Shown here: piece by piece, positions 19,301-26,549 of the stretch
Position numbering within the stretch: position 1 is the first letter of the stretch
Layout of the letters: each line of letters starts with the position of its first letter
Source of the DNA: Longimicrobiales bacterium
Lineage (GTDB): Bacteria > Gemmatimonadota > Gemmatimonadetes > Longimicrobiales > Gaopeijiaceae
DNA: 64,000 nucleotides
Direction: 5' to 3'
NCBI GenBank assembly: GCA_958295645.1
Contig: OY282361.1
Coordinates: forward strand, 1,082,501 to 1,146,500
Translations under genes and position numbers: made by a program
The notes under the pieces: generated by a model
The model's database searches: none
Told to the model about the DNA's origin: nothing
Seen by the model: the letters and a program-made list of their open reading frames with translations, nothing else

Positions 19301-19793
19301 CGGCCACGTTGACCTGCATGATCGGGACTTCGCTGAACGAGATCTCGAGGACCGACGGCTCTTCCGCGTCGGCAGGCAGTTCGGGCCGGGCCAGATCCAC
19401 CTTCTCGCGCACGTCCTGCAACGCCTCTTCGATGCTGACGGTCGACTCGAACTCCGCCGTCACCGAGGAGTAGCCCTCCACCGACGTGGACGTCAGCTCC
19501 TTGATGTCCGAGATGCCGTTGAGCTCCTCCTCGATCTTGCGCGTGACCAAGCTCTCGACGTCCCCGGGCGCCACCCCGGGATAGATCGTGTTGACGACGA
19601 TCATCGGGATTTCGATCTCCGGGAACGACTCCTTGGGGATGGCCCGGTACGACGCGAGGCCCGCGATCGTCACGAAGGCGAAGAGGACGATCACCGACGT
19701 GGAGTGATCCACCGCCAGCGAAGTCAGCTTGAATTCCTTGTAGGGCCTGCCCCCCGCCCCGCCGTCCTTGCCGCCCTCCGCCTTGCCGGTCAT
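16335..19793 (-). CDS. RND efflux permease subunit
   Basis: 1152-residue inner-membrane proton-driven pump of the HAE-1 type. Repeated halves each carry about six helices plus large periplasmic loops (IYPGVAPGDVESLVTRKIEEEL in the first). The proton-relay region reads GMLVDNAIVIVENI near residue 415, with the first Asp conserved and Asn at the second position, as in many non-enteric pumps. It is longer than AcrB because an extra segment with probable additional helices lies between the two halves (about residues 510-580). It is the last gene of a three-gene operon, four bases after the adaptor gene. Substrate cannot be inferred. Confidence 0.95.
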   Translation of the reverse strand: MTGKAEGGKDGGAGGRPYKEFKLTSLAVDHSTSVIVLFAFVTIAGLASYRAIPKESFPEIEIPMIVVNTIYPGVAPGDVESLVTRKIEEELNGISDIKELTSTSVEGYSSVTAEFESTVSIEEALQDVREKVDLARPELPADAEEPSVLEISFSEVPIMQVNVAGAFGLVKLKEIGEDLQERIESIPAVLRAELRGGLEREVQVDIDLAKLKYYNVSFNDVLDAIRLENVNVPGGSIDVGGVKYLVRVDGEFEDPSLIRDLVIATPGGRPVYVRDVAEVEFGFAEKNTYARLGDEPVVTLDVIKRSGENIIETATAVRAAIDETRPAMPASTSIQITSDTSEDIGKMVVSLQNNIISGLILIVGVLFFVLGLRTSIFVAVSIPTSMFASFVALRLLGVSMNMVVLFSLILALGMLVDNAIVIVENIYRFVEEGWDRKTASKKATGEVAGPVVAATATTLAAFAPLMFWPGMSGEFMKFLPLTLIVTLTSSLFVALVIVPTLCSIFLRPEGSRPRAAGRRTKWFAWAVAGVAVLLVALANPLMAAMLFGTAAALWFLHGRLLAQLSKAFMARGFPRFVQWYERRLQWSLNHRITVLLGSAGALVVTIVVYASVAPPVEYFPEDIPPRALIVDIEAPVGTSAAVTNEYAARVQSELEGVAGVADAESVVTTVGSGGGFNPMSRGGPGGPEAGRITLSMADYRDRAFDAFATLGEMQSRIGVDLAGADVRVDKVEEGPASGPPVNIEIVGEDPETLKALADETIAIIEGSPAYPHLVGLESNMNDARPELQVEVDREAASLHGLSTNAVGFAVRAAINGIEAAKYRTGNDEYDIMVRLREEDRRELTALAGLSVFSDGQQIPLTSVARWVVGEGYGSIRRKDMDRVATISAEVAAGLNSNSVRAEVETLLAGFTAELPPGYSLRFTGEQQEQAEAQAFLMTAFVTALMLIALILVSQFNSVVKPIIILSSVILSTMGVLIGLMVFQMPFVIIMTGVGVISLAGIVVNNAIVLIDYIDVLRRRDGLGVREALVQGGKTRLRPVLLTALTTALGLVPLAVGLNIDFLGLFSRLSPELYWGGDQAAWWGPMAVAVIVGIVFATFLTLVLVPVMYSLVHGFVNLFRRNERDLVAPQVSPVALPVPPSLRPATRLEAEPS

Positions 19794-19797
19794 CGCG

Positions 19798-20910
19798 CTA
19801 GTCCCGCGACGAAGGCTGGTTCGACGGGCTCACGACCCGCACGCGGTCCCCGGACGTAAGCCCGTTCTGCCCCACCACCACCACCCTGTCTCCGGCGTTC
19901 AAGCCCTCGCCGACGACCGCGTCGTTGCCCTGGCTGGTCACGATTTCGACTCGGCTGGCACGCGCTCTCGCCTCGTCGCCCTCTCCGTCCACGACGAAGG
20001 CGACGTAGCCGTAGTCCATCGAAACCAAGACGTCCTGCGACACCACGATGGCGTTCGGGAGGTGCTCCTGGACGACGGTGACCGCAGCCAGCATTTCCGG
20101 CTTGATCCGCCGGCCCGGATTGGGCATCGTCAGTTCCACCGGGAACGTGCGGCTGTCCGGGTCCACCGCCGCGCCCGCGTACCGGATCACCGCTTCGAAG
20201 CCCTCTCCTTCGAGCACGTCGAACGACACCAGAGCGGTCGCCCCCGGCACCACGTCGAGCGCGAACCGCTCCGGGACGCCCGCCACCACCTTCACCGAAT
20301 CGATCCGCACGATGCGGGCCACCGGGGTCCCCGGACCGACCATGGTCCCGACTTCGACCATGCGGTCGTCCAGCACGCCGCTGATGGGGGCCGCGATCGT
20401 GGTTCGGTCGAGGCGCCCCTGCAAAGCCTCCAGCGTGCCGCCCGTCCGTTCGACGGAAGCCTTGGCCTCCAAGTAGCTGGCCTCCGAGCCGATGCCGTCC
20501 TCTTCGTAGAGCCTCTTGCGCCGCTCCCACATCTCCCGGGCGAACTCGGCGTCCGCGGCGGCGGTGCGCACCTGGGCGCGCAGGATGTCGTCGTCCAGCT
20601 GGAAGATCGGCTGTCCCTCCTGCACGTTCGCGCCCTTGTCGCGCACGATGCTCCGCACCACGCCCGCCTCCTCCGCCGAGACGGTCACGTCCTGCATCGC
20701 CTGCACGACTCCCACCAAGCGGATCGTCCGGTCCAGGGCTCTCGGCTCCAGGCGAACCGTTTCGACGTTCACCACCCGCTCGAACGGTTCGTCGCCGACT
20801 TCCGGCGGCGTCTCCGCGCTGCCCGCGCATCCCGCAACGCCGGCGCAGGCCGCGGCCGCCAGCGCGATGCGGGCCGCGGAGCCCGCGATGTCCTTCCTCG
20901 CCATCGTCAT
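19798..20910 (-). CDS. Efflux RND periplasmic adaptor subunit (membrane fusion lipoprotein)
   Basis: 370-residue adaptor linking pump and outer-membrane channel. The signal ends in a lipobox GVAGC near residues 24-28. The order is barrel-sandwich and lipoyl half motif (VSAEEAGVVRSIVRDKGANVQEGQPIFQL split around a helical hairpin near residues 105-160), second half TTIAAPISGVLDDRMVEVG, then beta-barrel and membrane-proximal domains. The ATG overlaps the TGA of the channel gene (ATGA), and the pump gene follows after four bases, so the three are co-translated. Confidence 0.93.
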   Translation of the reverse strand: MTMARKDIAGSAARIALAAAACAGVAGCAGSAETPPEVGDEPFERVVNVETVRLEPRALDRTIRLVGVVQAMQDVTVSAEEAGVVRSIVRDKGANVQEGQPIFQLDDDILRAQVRTAAADAEFAREMWERRKRLYEEDGIGSEASYLEAKASVERTGGTLEALQGRLDRTTIAAPISGVLDDRMVEVGTMVGPGTPVARIVRIDSVKVVAGVPERFALDVVPGATALVSFDVLEGEGFEAVIRYAGAAVDPDSRTFPVELTMPNPGRRIKPEMLAAVTVVQEHLPNAIVVSQDVLVSMDYGYVAFVVDGEGDEARARASRVEIVTSQGNDAVVGEGLNAGDRVVVVGQNGLTSGDRVRVVSPSNQPSSRD

Positions 20911-22553
20911 TCCCTTTCTTCAGCCCCGGCGCGGCCCACGCCGACGAGGTCGACCATGGGCACCTGTCCCGTGGCCTCGTCGAGCCGCGCCCCGGCGGAC
21001 AGGTAGTCGTAGACCGCCTGGGCGTAGTTGAATTGGCTGCGCCTCAACGCCACCTCGGCATCGGTAAGCTCCAGCTGGCTGCTGATTCCTTCGCGGTACT
21101 GCAGTCGCGCGATCTCGTACCCCCGCCGCGCCTGCGAGACGGCCAAACCCTGGCCCGACGCCCGGGCCCGCGCCTCCATCGCCTCGTCCACCAAGTTGCG
21201 GAGCTGCGCTTCGGCCCGGTTGGCCATGAAGCCGGTTCGCGCCTCGGCCTGCCGAAGGACGGCGCGCTTCTGTCCGATGCGGGCCTCGCGGCCGAACCCC
21301 GAGAAGATGGGCAGGGTCACGCGGATGCCGACCTGCTTGGTCGTGCCGCGCTGGGAAGCGTCCGCGAAGAAGTCCGGCGGCCCGTTTTGCTGGGCGGCGA
21401 CGCTGTAGCTGCCGAAGGCGACGATCGTGGGCAGGTAGCCCACCTGCTCGATCCGAAGCTCCGTGCGCCGAAGATTTTCCGTGATCTCGAGCTGGCGGAT
21501 GTCCGACCGTCCGCCCGTGCCTTCGCGGACCAACGCCTCCAAGTCCGCTTCGCTGGCCAAGGTCGTCCCCGCAAGCGCCAGGATGTCTCGGTTGCCGGGG
21601 GAGTTGGCGGAGAAGTCGTCCAAGTTCAGCTCCGCAAGTTCGCCGACGACCGAGAGTTCCGTGTCCGGATCCGAGTTGATTTCGGTCGCGAGGCGGCGGG
21701 CCGCCGCCACCTGTCGGTTGCGCGCGCGCCGCAGGTCGGGCTCCAGATTCGCGAGTTCGACTTCGAGCCGGAGAACGTCGTAGGCGTCGGCGAGGCCGGC
21801 CTCGTTCATGGCCTTGGTTTCCTTGAGCGACAGCTGAACGCGACCGACCGACTCCTCCAGCAGCCGCGCCTCCTCCTGAGCAAGAAGCAAGTCGTAGAAA
21901 GCGATCCGGACGCGCGTCACCGTCTGCTGAACCCTTCCGCGCAGCACCTCGCGCTGGAGGCCGCGGTACTGGGAGGCGACGCCCAGCCCGACCATGATGG
22001 AGGGTTCGAGCAGATACTGTTCGGCGTTGAGGGACAGGCTCCAGATGTTGTCGGCGCCGAACTGGACCGGGATGAACTCGCCCATCTCCGCGCTGGGGTC
22101 GAAGATCTGCGCCGGCAGGAAGCTGACCTGCGGCGCGACGTTGCGTGTGTAGGAACTGGACAGGTCCAGGCTGGGATAGAAAGTGCTCCACGTTTCCGAG
22201 AGCTGCGTGTCCGCCAGCGCCACTTCCTGCTGGGCGTCGATGATGTCCAGGTTGCGATCCAGCGCGATGCGAACGGCGTCGCTCAGCAGCAACGGCTCGG
22301 CGGGCGGGATGGACGGCAAGAGAGCGCGCCGCGGTTCCTGCGCCGCGGAGGCCTCCGGCCCCACGGAGAGGGAGGCCGCCAGGACGGCGGCCAACGTCGC
22401 GAGCCTCGGCCTCCGCCCACCTCGCGGTGGAAGCGTCCGCCCGGCAGTCGGCAAGCCCCTGTGCAGGTCGAGTCCCTCTGGTTCTTCTATCGGCATTCTC
22501 TGACCGTAGGTTCGGGTGTCCCCCGGGCGCGTCGGTCCGGTTCGATCGGGCAT
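20907..22553 (-). CDS. TolC-family outer-membrane efflux channel
   Basis: 548 residues. An Arg/Pro-rich leader precedes a hydrophobic signal (LATLAAVLAASLSVGPEASA) that ends near residue 70. The mature part has two TolC repeats of long helices and beta strands, with LLLSDAVRIALDRNLDI at the start and family segments such as PSLDLSSSYTRNV and PIFSGFGREARIGQKRA. The ATG at 22553 has AGGGG four bases upstream; ATG at 22496 is possible. It is the first gene of the efflux operon, and the region upstream is shared with the divergent cold-shock gene. Confidence 0.9.
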   Translation of the reverse strand: MPDRTGPTRPGDTRTYGQRMPIEEPEGLDLHRGLPTAGRTLPPRGGRRPRLATLAAVLAASLSVGPEASAAQEPRRALLPSIPPAEPLLLSDAVRIALDRNLDIIDAQQEVALADTQLSETWSTFYPSLDLSSSYTRNVAPQVSFLPAQIFDPSAEMGEFIPVQFGADNIWSLSLNAEQYLLEPSIMVGLGVASQYRGLQREVLRGRVQQTVTRVRIAFYDLLLAQEEARLLEESVGRVQLSLKETKAMNEAGLADAYDVLRLEVELANLEPDLRRARNRQVAAARRLATEINSDPDTELSVVGELAELNLDDFSANSPGNRDILALAGTTLASEADLEALVREGTGGRSDIRQLEITENLRRTELRIEQVGYLPTIVAFGSYSVAAQQNGPPDFFADASQRGTTKQVGIRVTLPIFSGFGREARIGQKRAVLRQAEARTGFMANRAEAQLRNLVDEAMEARARASGQGLAVSQARRGYEIARLQYREGISSQLELTDAEVALRRSQFNYAQAVYDYLSAGARLDEATGQVPMVDLVGVGRAGAEERE

Positions 22554-22786
22554 CCAGCCCCTAAGTTGTTACGACGAGCGCCGGCGCCCGGATTCGCCGC
22601 AGGCCGTTTCCGCCCGTCTCGTCCAGCTCTTAAATGTACTTCCGCGCCGGGATTCTCGGTGATCGGGCTCGCCATGCGCCCAAGGCTCGCCGCCCCAGCG
22701 GCCCCGGCGGCCGGCTGCCGCTCTGTCCGGCTCGCCCGTCGAGCGAGAGGCGGGAGCCCCGCGGCGGACCAGTTTCGGAGCGCCGC
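22554..22786. other. Intergenic region between efflux operon and cold-shock gene
   Basis: About 230 bases with no open frame that looks coding and no recognised RNA. It must hold the promoter of the leftward efflux operon, but I see no convincing -35/-10 pair for it. Confidence 0.4.
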
Positions 22787-22815
22787 TTGACCTTCCCCTC
22801 TCGACGATATAGAAT
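22787..22815 (+). promoter_or_regulatory. Sigma-70-type promoter of the cold-shock gene
   Basis: TTGACC at 22787-22792, a 17-base spacer, then TAGAAT at 22810-22815 (within TATAGAAT). Expected start of transcription is near 22822, giving a leader of about 79 bases before the ATG, in keeping with the long leaders of cold-shock genes. Confidence 0.75.
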
Positions 22816-22854
22816 TCATGATCATCACCATTCGGCGGCGGCGGGCGAAGTGCG

Positions 22855-22870
22855 TCCGGCGGGCGCCGGA
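22855..22870 (+). promoter_or_regulatory. Leader hairpin of cold-shock mRNA
   Basis: A near-perfect palindrome TCCGGCG-GG-CGCCGGA inside the leader, ending 18 bases before the AAGGAG ribosome site at 22889-22894. Its place suggests a temperature-responsive or translational control element, but that is inference from position only. Confidence 0.35.
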
Positions 22871-22900
22871 ACAACGTCAGTTGACATGAAGGAGCAGCAG

Positions 22901-23119
22901 ATGCGGACGACGGGAACCGTGAAATGGTTCAACGATGCCAAGGGTTTCGGGTTCATCAGCCCCGAGGCCGGCGAACGTGACTGTTTCGTGCACTACTCGG
23001 CCATCGAAGGCGATGGCTTCAAGAGCCTCGCTAACGGCGAGCAGGTCGAGTTCGACATGGTCGATGGCCCCAAGGGGCCGTCGGCGGAGAACGTTACCCG
23101 CATCGGAGGGGCGAGCTAA
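22901..23119 (+). CDS. Cold-shock protein, CspA family
   Basis: 72-residue OB-fold nucleic-acid-binding protein. RNP1 is KGFGFIS and RNP2 is DCFVHYSAI, preceded by the family opening [15 protein letters not shown]. It ends with NVTRIGGAS, the normal length for CspA-type proteins. The ATG at 22901 has AAGGAG six bases upstream; an in-frame ATG five codons earlier lacks this spacing. It binds single-stranded RNA or DNA in the cytoplasm and probably melts mRNA structure. It is monocistronic, with its own promoter, leader and terminator. Confidence 0.96.
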   Translation: MRTTGTVKWFNDAKGFGFISPEAGERDCFVHYSAIEGDGFKSLANGEQVEFDMVDGPKGPSAENVTRIGGAS

Positions 23120-23128
23120 AGCGTGGGA

Positions 23129-23206
23129 TTCCGCCCTCTTGCGGGGGGGCGGAACCGACAAAACGAGCGGGGCCGGCGTTCACGGGGCGCCGGCCCCGCT
23201 TTCTTT
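23129..23206. terminator. Tandem hairpins, rho-independent terminator (probably bidirectional)
   Basis: A first hairpin has stem TTCCGCCC (23129-23136) with GGGCGGAA (23147-23154). A second, very stable hairpin has a 13-bp stem AGCGGGGCCGGCG (23166-23178) with CGCCGGCCCCGCT (23188-23200), followed by TTCTTT. It ends the cold-shock transcript. On the other strand the second stem begins three bases after the stop of the leftward gene at 23209 and has an A-rich side (AAAACG), so it may also end that gene. Confidence 0.85.
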
Positions 23207-23208
23207 GC

Positions 23209-23721
23209 TCACGCGGTTCGCGCCGCTTGCGGGAGCAGGGCCGCGTGCCAGCGTTCGGAGGCGGGACCTTCCCACCGGCCCGTTCTCAAGTCGGACAGGC
23301 GAGCGACCGTGTTGTCGAACACGATGGAGTCGGCGGTGATGCGGCCGGAATTCGCCTCGGCCCGAAACGCGGGGCGGGTGGTGCGCTTTATCTGGCCTTG
23401 CGCATCCCGGTACCATACGGCCTCGGCGCCCAAGAAACGTGCCCCAGCCGCCGCCGCCAAGCTCTGGATGTCCCGAAACAGGGCGTCGATGGAGCAACCG
23501 GACGGCGGCGTCGCGGCTTCGTCCACGCCCACGACCAGGAATCGTTCGTAGAGCAACGCCCGCCCCGACCGCAAGGGCGCTCCGTGGGCGTTCCAGCCGT
23601 CCAGGAAGCCGTCCAAGGTCCGCAGGAGAGCCTCGGCGGCGCGCCCCTGCATCTCGCGATCGCTTGGAAATATCCAGATGCGGGCGTCGCCCGGCAGGCC
23701 GTCCAGCGACGAAGCGTCCAT
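23209..23721 (-). CDS. Conserved protein of unknown function, sometimes labelled ABC transporter ATPase
   Basis: 170 residues from the ATG at 23721 (AGGAG eleven bases upstream); an upstream GTG at 23787 would add 22 unconserved residues. Recognisable features are ARIWIFPSDREM, a WNAHGAPL segment near residue 43, RFLVVGVDE near 61 and SGCSIDALFRDIQ near 76. This pattern belongs to a small cytoplasmic family found in Bacteroidetes-like genomes that often carries the misleading name ABC transporter ATPase; there is no Walker A motif here. Function is unknown. It lies downstream of and in the same direction as the AI-2E permease. Confidence 0.8.
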   Translation of the reverse strand: MDASSLDGLPGDARIWIFPSDREMQGRAAEALLRTLDGFLDGWNAHGAPLRSGRALLYERFLVVGVDEAATPPSGCSIDALFRDIQSLAAAAGARFLGAEAVWYRDAQGQIKRTTRPAFRAEANSGRITADSIVFDNTVARLSDLRTGRWEGPASERWHAALLPQAARTA

Positions 23722-23838
23722 CGGCGCGGTCGCTCCTCGAGGACTTTTCGCGTGGCCCGAGTCCGGCGGCTGCGTCGTCACGCGCACGACTCTCCTGCCG
23801 CGGCCATCAGCGAGACCAAGGCCGGCACGGCTGCGTCG

Positions 23839-25038
23839 TCACTCACGCGGCCCTCCTCCGCGGAGGCCGTCGCCGTCGTCCGCGCCAGCCGGCGGCGGCG
23901 AACCCACCCCCTCGACAGCCGGCCCCTCGGGCGGAGGCGCCTTGTCCAGCAGGACGGCCACCCACTTCAGGTCTTGCGTGTTCTCGAGCATGATCTTCAC
24001 GATCATCGTGAGCGGCACCGAAAGCAACGCGCCGACAGGTCCCCACAGCCATCCCCAGAAGATCAAGGAAAAGACCACGAACATGGTCGAGAGGCCGAGG
24101 CTGCGCCCCATAAGGATGGGCTCCAGCCAGTTGCCGAGCACCACGTTGACCACGAGGTACCCCAAGCCCACGACCAGCGCCGCCTGCACATCGAATCCGG
24201 TGACGGCGGCGACTTCGAAGTCGAACTGCACCACGGCGAGCGCCAGCGCCGGCAGGGACGCGAGAATCGAGCCGATCGTCGGCACGTAGTTCAGCCCGAA
24301 GGCCACCAGACCCAGCAGAACCGGCGAATCGACCCCCATCATCCACGTCCAAGAGCCCAGCAGGACGCCCGTGGCGAGGCTCACCAGCGTCTTGATCACC
24401 AAGTACCGCTGGACCTCTCGGACGATCTTCTGCATCCGGGCGCCCGACGCGCCTCCCCCGCCGCCGATCACGCGGAGCTTCCGGGGCAGCACCGCGGCCT
24501 CGCCGAGCGCGAAGGCCAGAATCAGGAAGATCAGGAAGGTGGTGGACACGAAGGAAACCGCCCACCGGAACGCCACGCCGGCCCAGGACACGAAGACCCC
24601 GAAGTTGAGCAGCCCCATGACGTCGGCGCGCAGGTCGCCCAGGATCACCCAGCGGCCTTCCATCCGTCCGAGAAGCTCGCTGAGCTGCAACTGGAGCGCC
24701 TCGGCGTAGGCCGGTATTCGGGCTTGAAGCTCCGAGAACTGCTGGGCCGAGAGCAACGTCAGGAGGCCGAAGACGCCGGCCACCACCACGACCGTGGCCA
24801 AGATCGCGACGGGCAGCGGCACCCGCTTGCTCGTCAGCCAAGCGACGATCGGCATGCTGGTGACCGCCAAGAAGGCGCCCACCGCGAACGGAAGCAGCAC
24901 CGGTTGCGTCAGCCGCAGGCCGTAGATCAGGATGACGACGACCGCGAGCGTGAAGAGGAGCCGCAGGCCGGGCGTCTGGTCCAGCCGGTCGAAGACCAAG
25001 CCCCCGCCTCGCGAGGGTCGCTGTTCGGCCGGGCTCAT
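23839..25038 (-). CDS. AI-2E family transporter (permease)
   Basis: 399 residues with about eight hydrophobic segments, of the AI-2E/PerM family. Family segments include the paired N-terminal helices (LRLLFTLAVVVILIYGLRL), a soluble loop near residues 115-165, and the conserved C-terminal half with LLGLVAFGLNYVPTIGSIL and GNWLEPILMGRSLGLS. Members are proposed exporters of AI-2 or ion antiporters; the substrate here is unknown. The tail is Pro/Gly-rich. ATG lies 10 bases after the stop of the plug protein gene, so they may be co-transcribed. Confidence 0.9.
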   Translation of the reverse strand: MSPAEQRPSRGGGLVFDRLDQTPGLRLLFTLAVVVILIYGLRLTQPVLLPFAVGAFLAVTSMPIVAWLTSKRVPLPVAILATVVVVAGVFGLLTLLSAQQFSELQARIPAYAEALQLQLSELLGRMEGRWVILGDLRADVMGLLNFGVFVSWAGVAFRWAVSFVSTTFLIFLILAFALGEAAVLPRKLRVIGGGGGASGARMQKIVREVQRYLVIKTLVSLATGVLLGSWTWMMGVDSPVLLGLVAFGLNYVPTIGSILASLPALALAVVQFDFEVAAVTGFDVQAALVVGLGYLVVNVVLGNWLEPILMGRSLGLSTMFVVFSLIFWGWLWGPVGALLSVPLTMIVKIMLENTQDLKWVAVLLDKAPPPEGPAVEGVGSPPPAGADDGDGLRGGGPRE

Positions 25039-25048
25039 CTCGAGAACG

Positions 25049-25837
25049 TCAGCAGATGATGGGAACCAGCGCGCCCGGACGCGTGGCGGCGCCTTCCACA
25101 TAGGAGATGGTGTACACCCGTATCTGCGCGCACCCCCGGATCACTTCGATCCGATAGGTCTCCGTGGAAGGCAGAGTCGCCAGTTCGCGCACGCCGCCGA
25201 ACGCCGGAGCGTCGTCCACGTAGATGCGGGGCCGCTGCACGATCGCTCCCCGGGTGCGGATGCAGTCCCGCGGGCGGGTGAAGAGCCCCGTCTCCGGCCC
25301 CCTGTCGAAGCAAGAGACGAATTCGAAGCCGGGCTGGCTGTTCAGATAAGAGGCGACGTCGAGGTCCGGCGCGAGCTTGATCTCCGCCTCCGTGAACGTG
25401 CTGGCCATGTACGGCAGCACGGCGATGCGGTCCGCCAAGCGATCGACGTACACCTCGATTCCCTCGAGCAGGACGGGCTTGGGCACAACGGCGACCTCGA
25501 CGTCCTGCCCGGCCTGGATGTCGAGCACCTGCGTCAAGTCCACGTAGCCCAAGCGGGACACCCGGACATGGCTGGGGCCGGGCGGCACGTCGGAGATCGC
25601 AAACCGTCCCTCGTCGTCCGTGACGCCCATGATCGCGGAGCCGTCTCGCCGCCGCGTCTCGGTCAAGACGATCACGGCTCCAGGGACGGGCTCGCCCTGC
25701 CACGTGTCGATCACGCGGCCGCTGAACACGACCGGCGAGGCCGCGGCTTGGCCGGCCGTCTCGCCGGCCAGCGGCGCCAGGGCCGCGAGCGCGAGCGCCG
25801 AGGCCGCAAGAAGCCGAACCAGGGTCTTCGCCGTCAA
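25049..25837 (-). CDS. Exported carboxypeptidase-regulatory-like plus TonB-plug-like protein without barrel
   Basis: 262 residues read from a TTG that overlaps the TGA of the peroxiredoxin gene (TTGA), which immediately gives a clean signal peptide (TLVRLLAASALALAALAPLAG). Residues about 40-125 form a carboxypeptidase-regulatory-like beta-sandwich (FSGRVIDTWQGEPVPGAVI, then DDEGRFAISDVPPG). Residues about 125-262 resemble a TonB plug (LLEGIEVYVDR, IYVDDAPAFGG, YRIEVIRGCAQIRVYT), but the protein ends there with no beta-barrel. Such plug-only proteins are common in Gemmatimonadota-like genomes and have no established function. No ATG is available before the conserved part. Several cysteines (SCFDRG, RPRDC, RGCAQ, final C) suggest disulfides. 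Confidence 0.78.
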   Translation of the reverse strand: MTAKTLVRLLAASALALAALAPLAGETAGQAAASPVVFSGRVIDTWQGEPVPGAVIVLTETRRRDGSAIMGVTDDEGRFAISDVPPGPSHVRVSRLGYVDLTQVLDIQAGQDVEVAVVPKPVLLEGIEVYVDRLADRIAVLPYMASTFTEAEIKLAPDLDVASYLNSQPGFEFVSCFDRGPETGLFTRPRDCIRTRGAIVQRPRIYVDDAPAFGGVRELATLPSTETYRIEVIRGCAQIRVYTISYVEGAATRPGALVPIIC

Positions 25838-26304
25838 AGCGCGCGCACGGCGTCCGCGATCTCGCCGAAGGGCGGCAGCACGCCGGGGTCGTCGCTCGCC
25901 CAGGCGTAGGCGACGCGTCCGTCCCGGTCGATCACGAAGACGGAGCGCTTGGCCACGCCGCGCAGGCCGAAGAAGTCCTCCTGGAGCACCCCGTAGGCGC
26001 GGGCCGCCTCCTTGTTGAAGTCCGAAAGCACGGGAAACTCCACGCCCATCTCTTCGGCCCACTTCTGGTTCGCAAACGGCGAGTCGATGCTGATTCCGAA
26101 GATCGCCGCGCCCAATTCGCCCCACATGTCCCAGCGCTCGGCGACGTGACAGAGTTCCTCGGTGCAGGCGCTGGAGAAGGCCAAGGGCACGAAGAGCAGC
26201 ACGACGGGCAGGCCGCGCCGTTCCGAGAGCGTCACGGGCTTCTCTCCCATGGCCCGCATCAGCGAGAAGTCCGGGGCGGGCTCCCCCACGGCAATCGTGC
26301 TCAT
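25834..26304 (-). CDS. Peroxiredoxin (AhpC/TSA superfamily)
   Basis: 156-residue thiol peroxidase. The peroxidatic Cys47 lies in FVPLAFSSACTEELC, where the family norm is PxxxT/SxxC; a second Cys52 five positions on matches the resolving position of atypical two-Cys BCP/PrxQ enzymes. It opens MSTIAVGEPAPDFSL and ends with the usual SVFVIDRDGRVAYAW. It reduces hydroperoxides in the cytoplasm. The ATG has GGAGAAGGGG directly upstream. The gene is divergent from the DUF1592 cassette and its stop overlaps the next start, so it probably heads a transcript with the plug protein and the AI-2E permease. Confidence 0.93.
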   Translation of the reverse strand: MSTIAVGEPAPDFSLMRAMGEKPVTLSERRGLPVVLLFVPLAFSSACTEELCHVAERWDMWGELGAAIFGISIDSPFANQKWAEEMGVEFPVLSDFNKEAARAYGVLQEDFFGLRGVAKRSVFVIDRDGRVAYAWASDDPGVLPPFGEIADAVRAL

Positions 26305-26549
26305 TCCCCTTCTCCGTTCGTTTGCCTGCGGATTCGAATGCGCGTTCGCTCCTCAAAGCTAATGGCCCGGCGACTCTTCCCCGGCCCGGCGCAGCCCCGG
26401 ACATTTCTACTTTGGCTTGACACGGCCCCGGACGCCTCCGCTTGCCGCGACGCCGCCGTATTGCCTACATTTGGTGGATTGTCGGCCGGTGCGTCTCCGG
26501 CGGGATTGCTCGGAGCCGGGCTGGCTGTCCGTCTGCCTGGAAGGCGCGC
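26305..26549. other. Divergent promoter region, peroxiredoxin versus DUF1592 cassette
   Basis: About 245 bases without a supported gene. On the plus strand TTGCCG (26442-26447) and TACATT (26466-26471), 18 bases apart, could promote the rightward cassette; a lone TTGACA at 26417 has no good -10 partner. No operator is recognised. Confidence 0.35.

Noticed and set aside
23129-23206. Paired hairpins considered as a small RNA or attachment site
   Set aside because: Position right after the cold-shock stop, the GC-rich stem and the T-run fit a terminator; nothing else supports an RNA gene.
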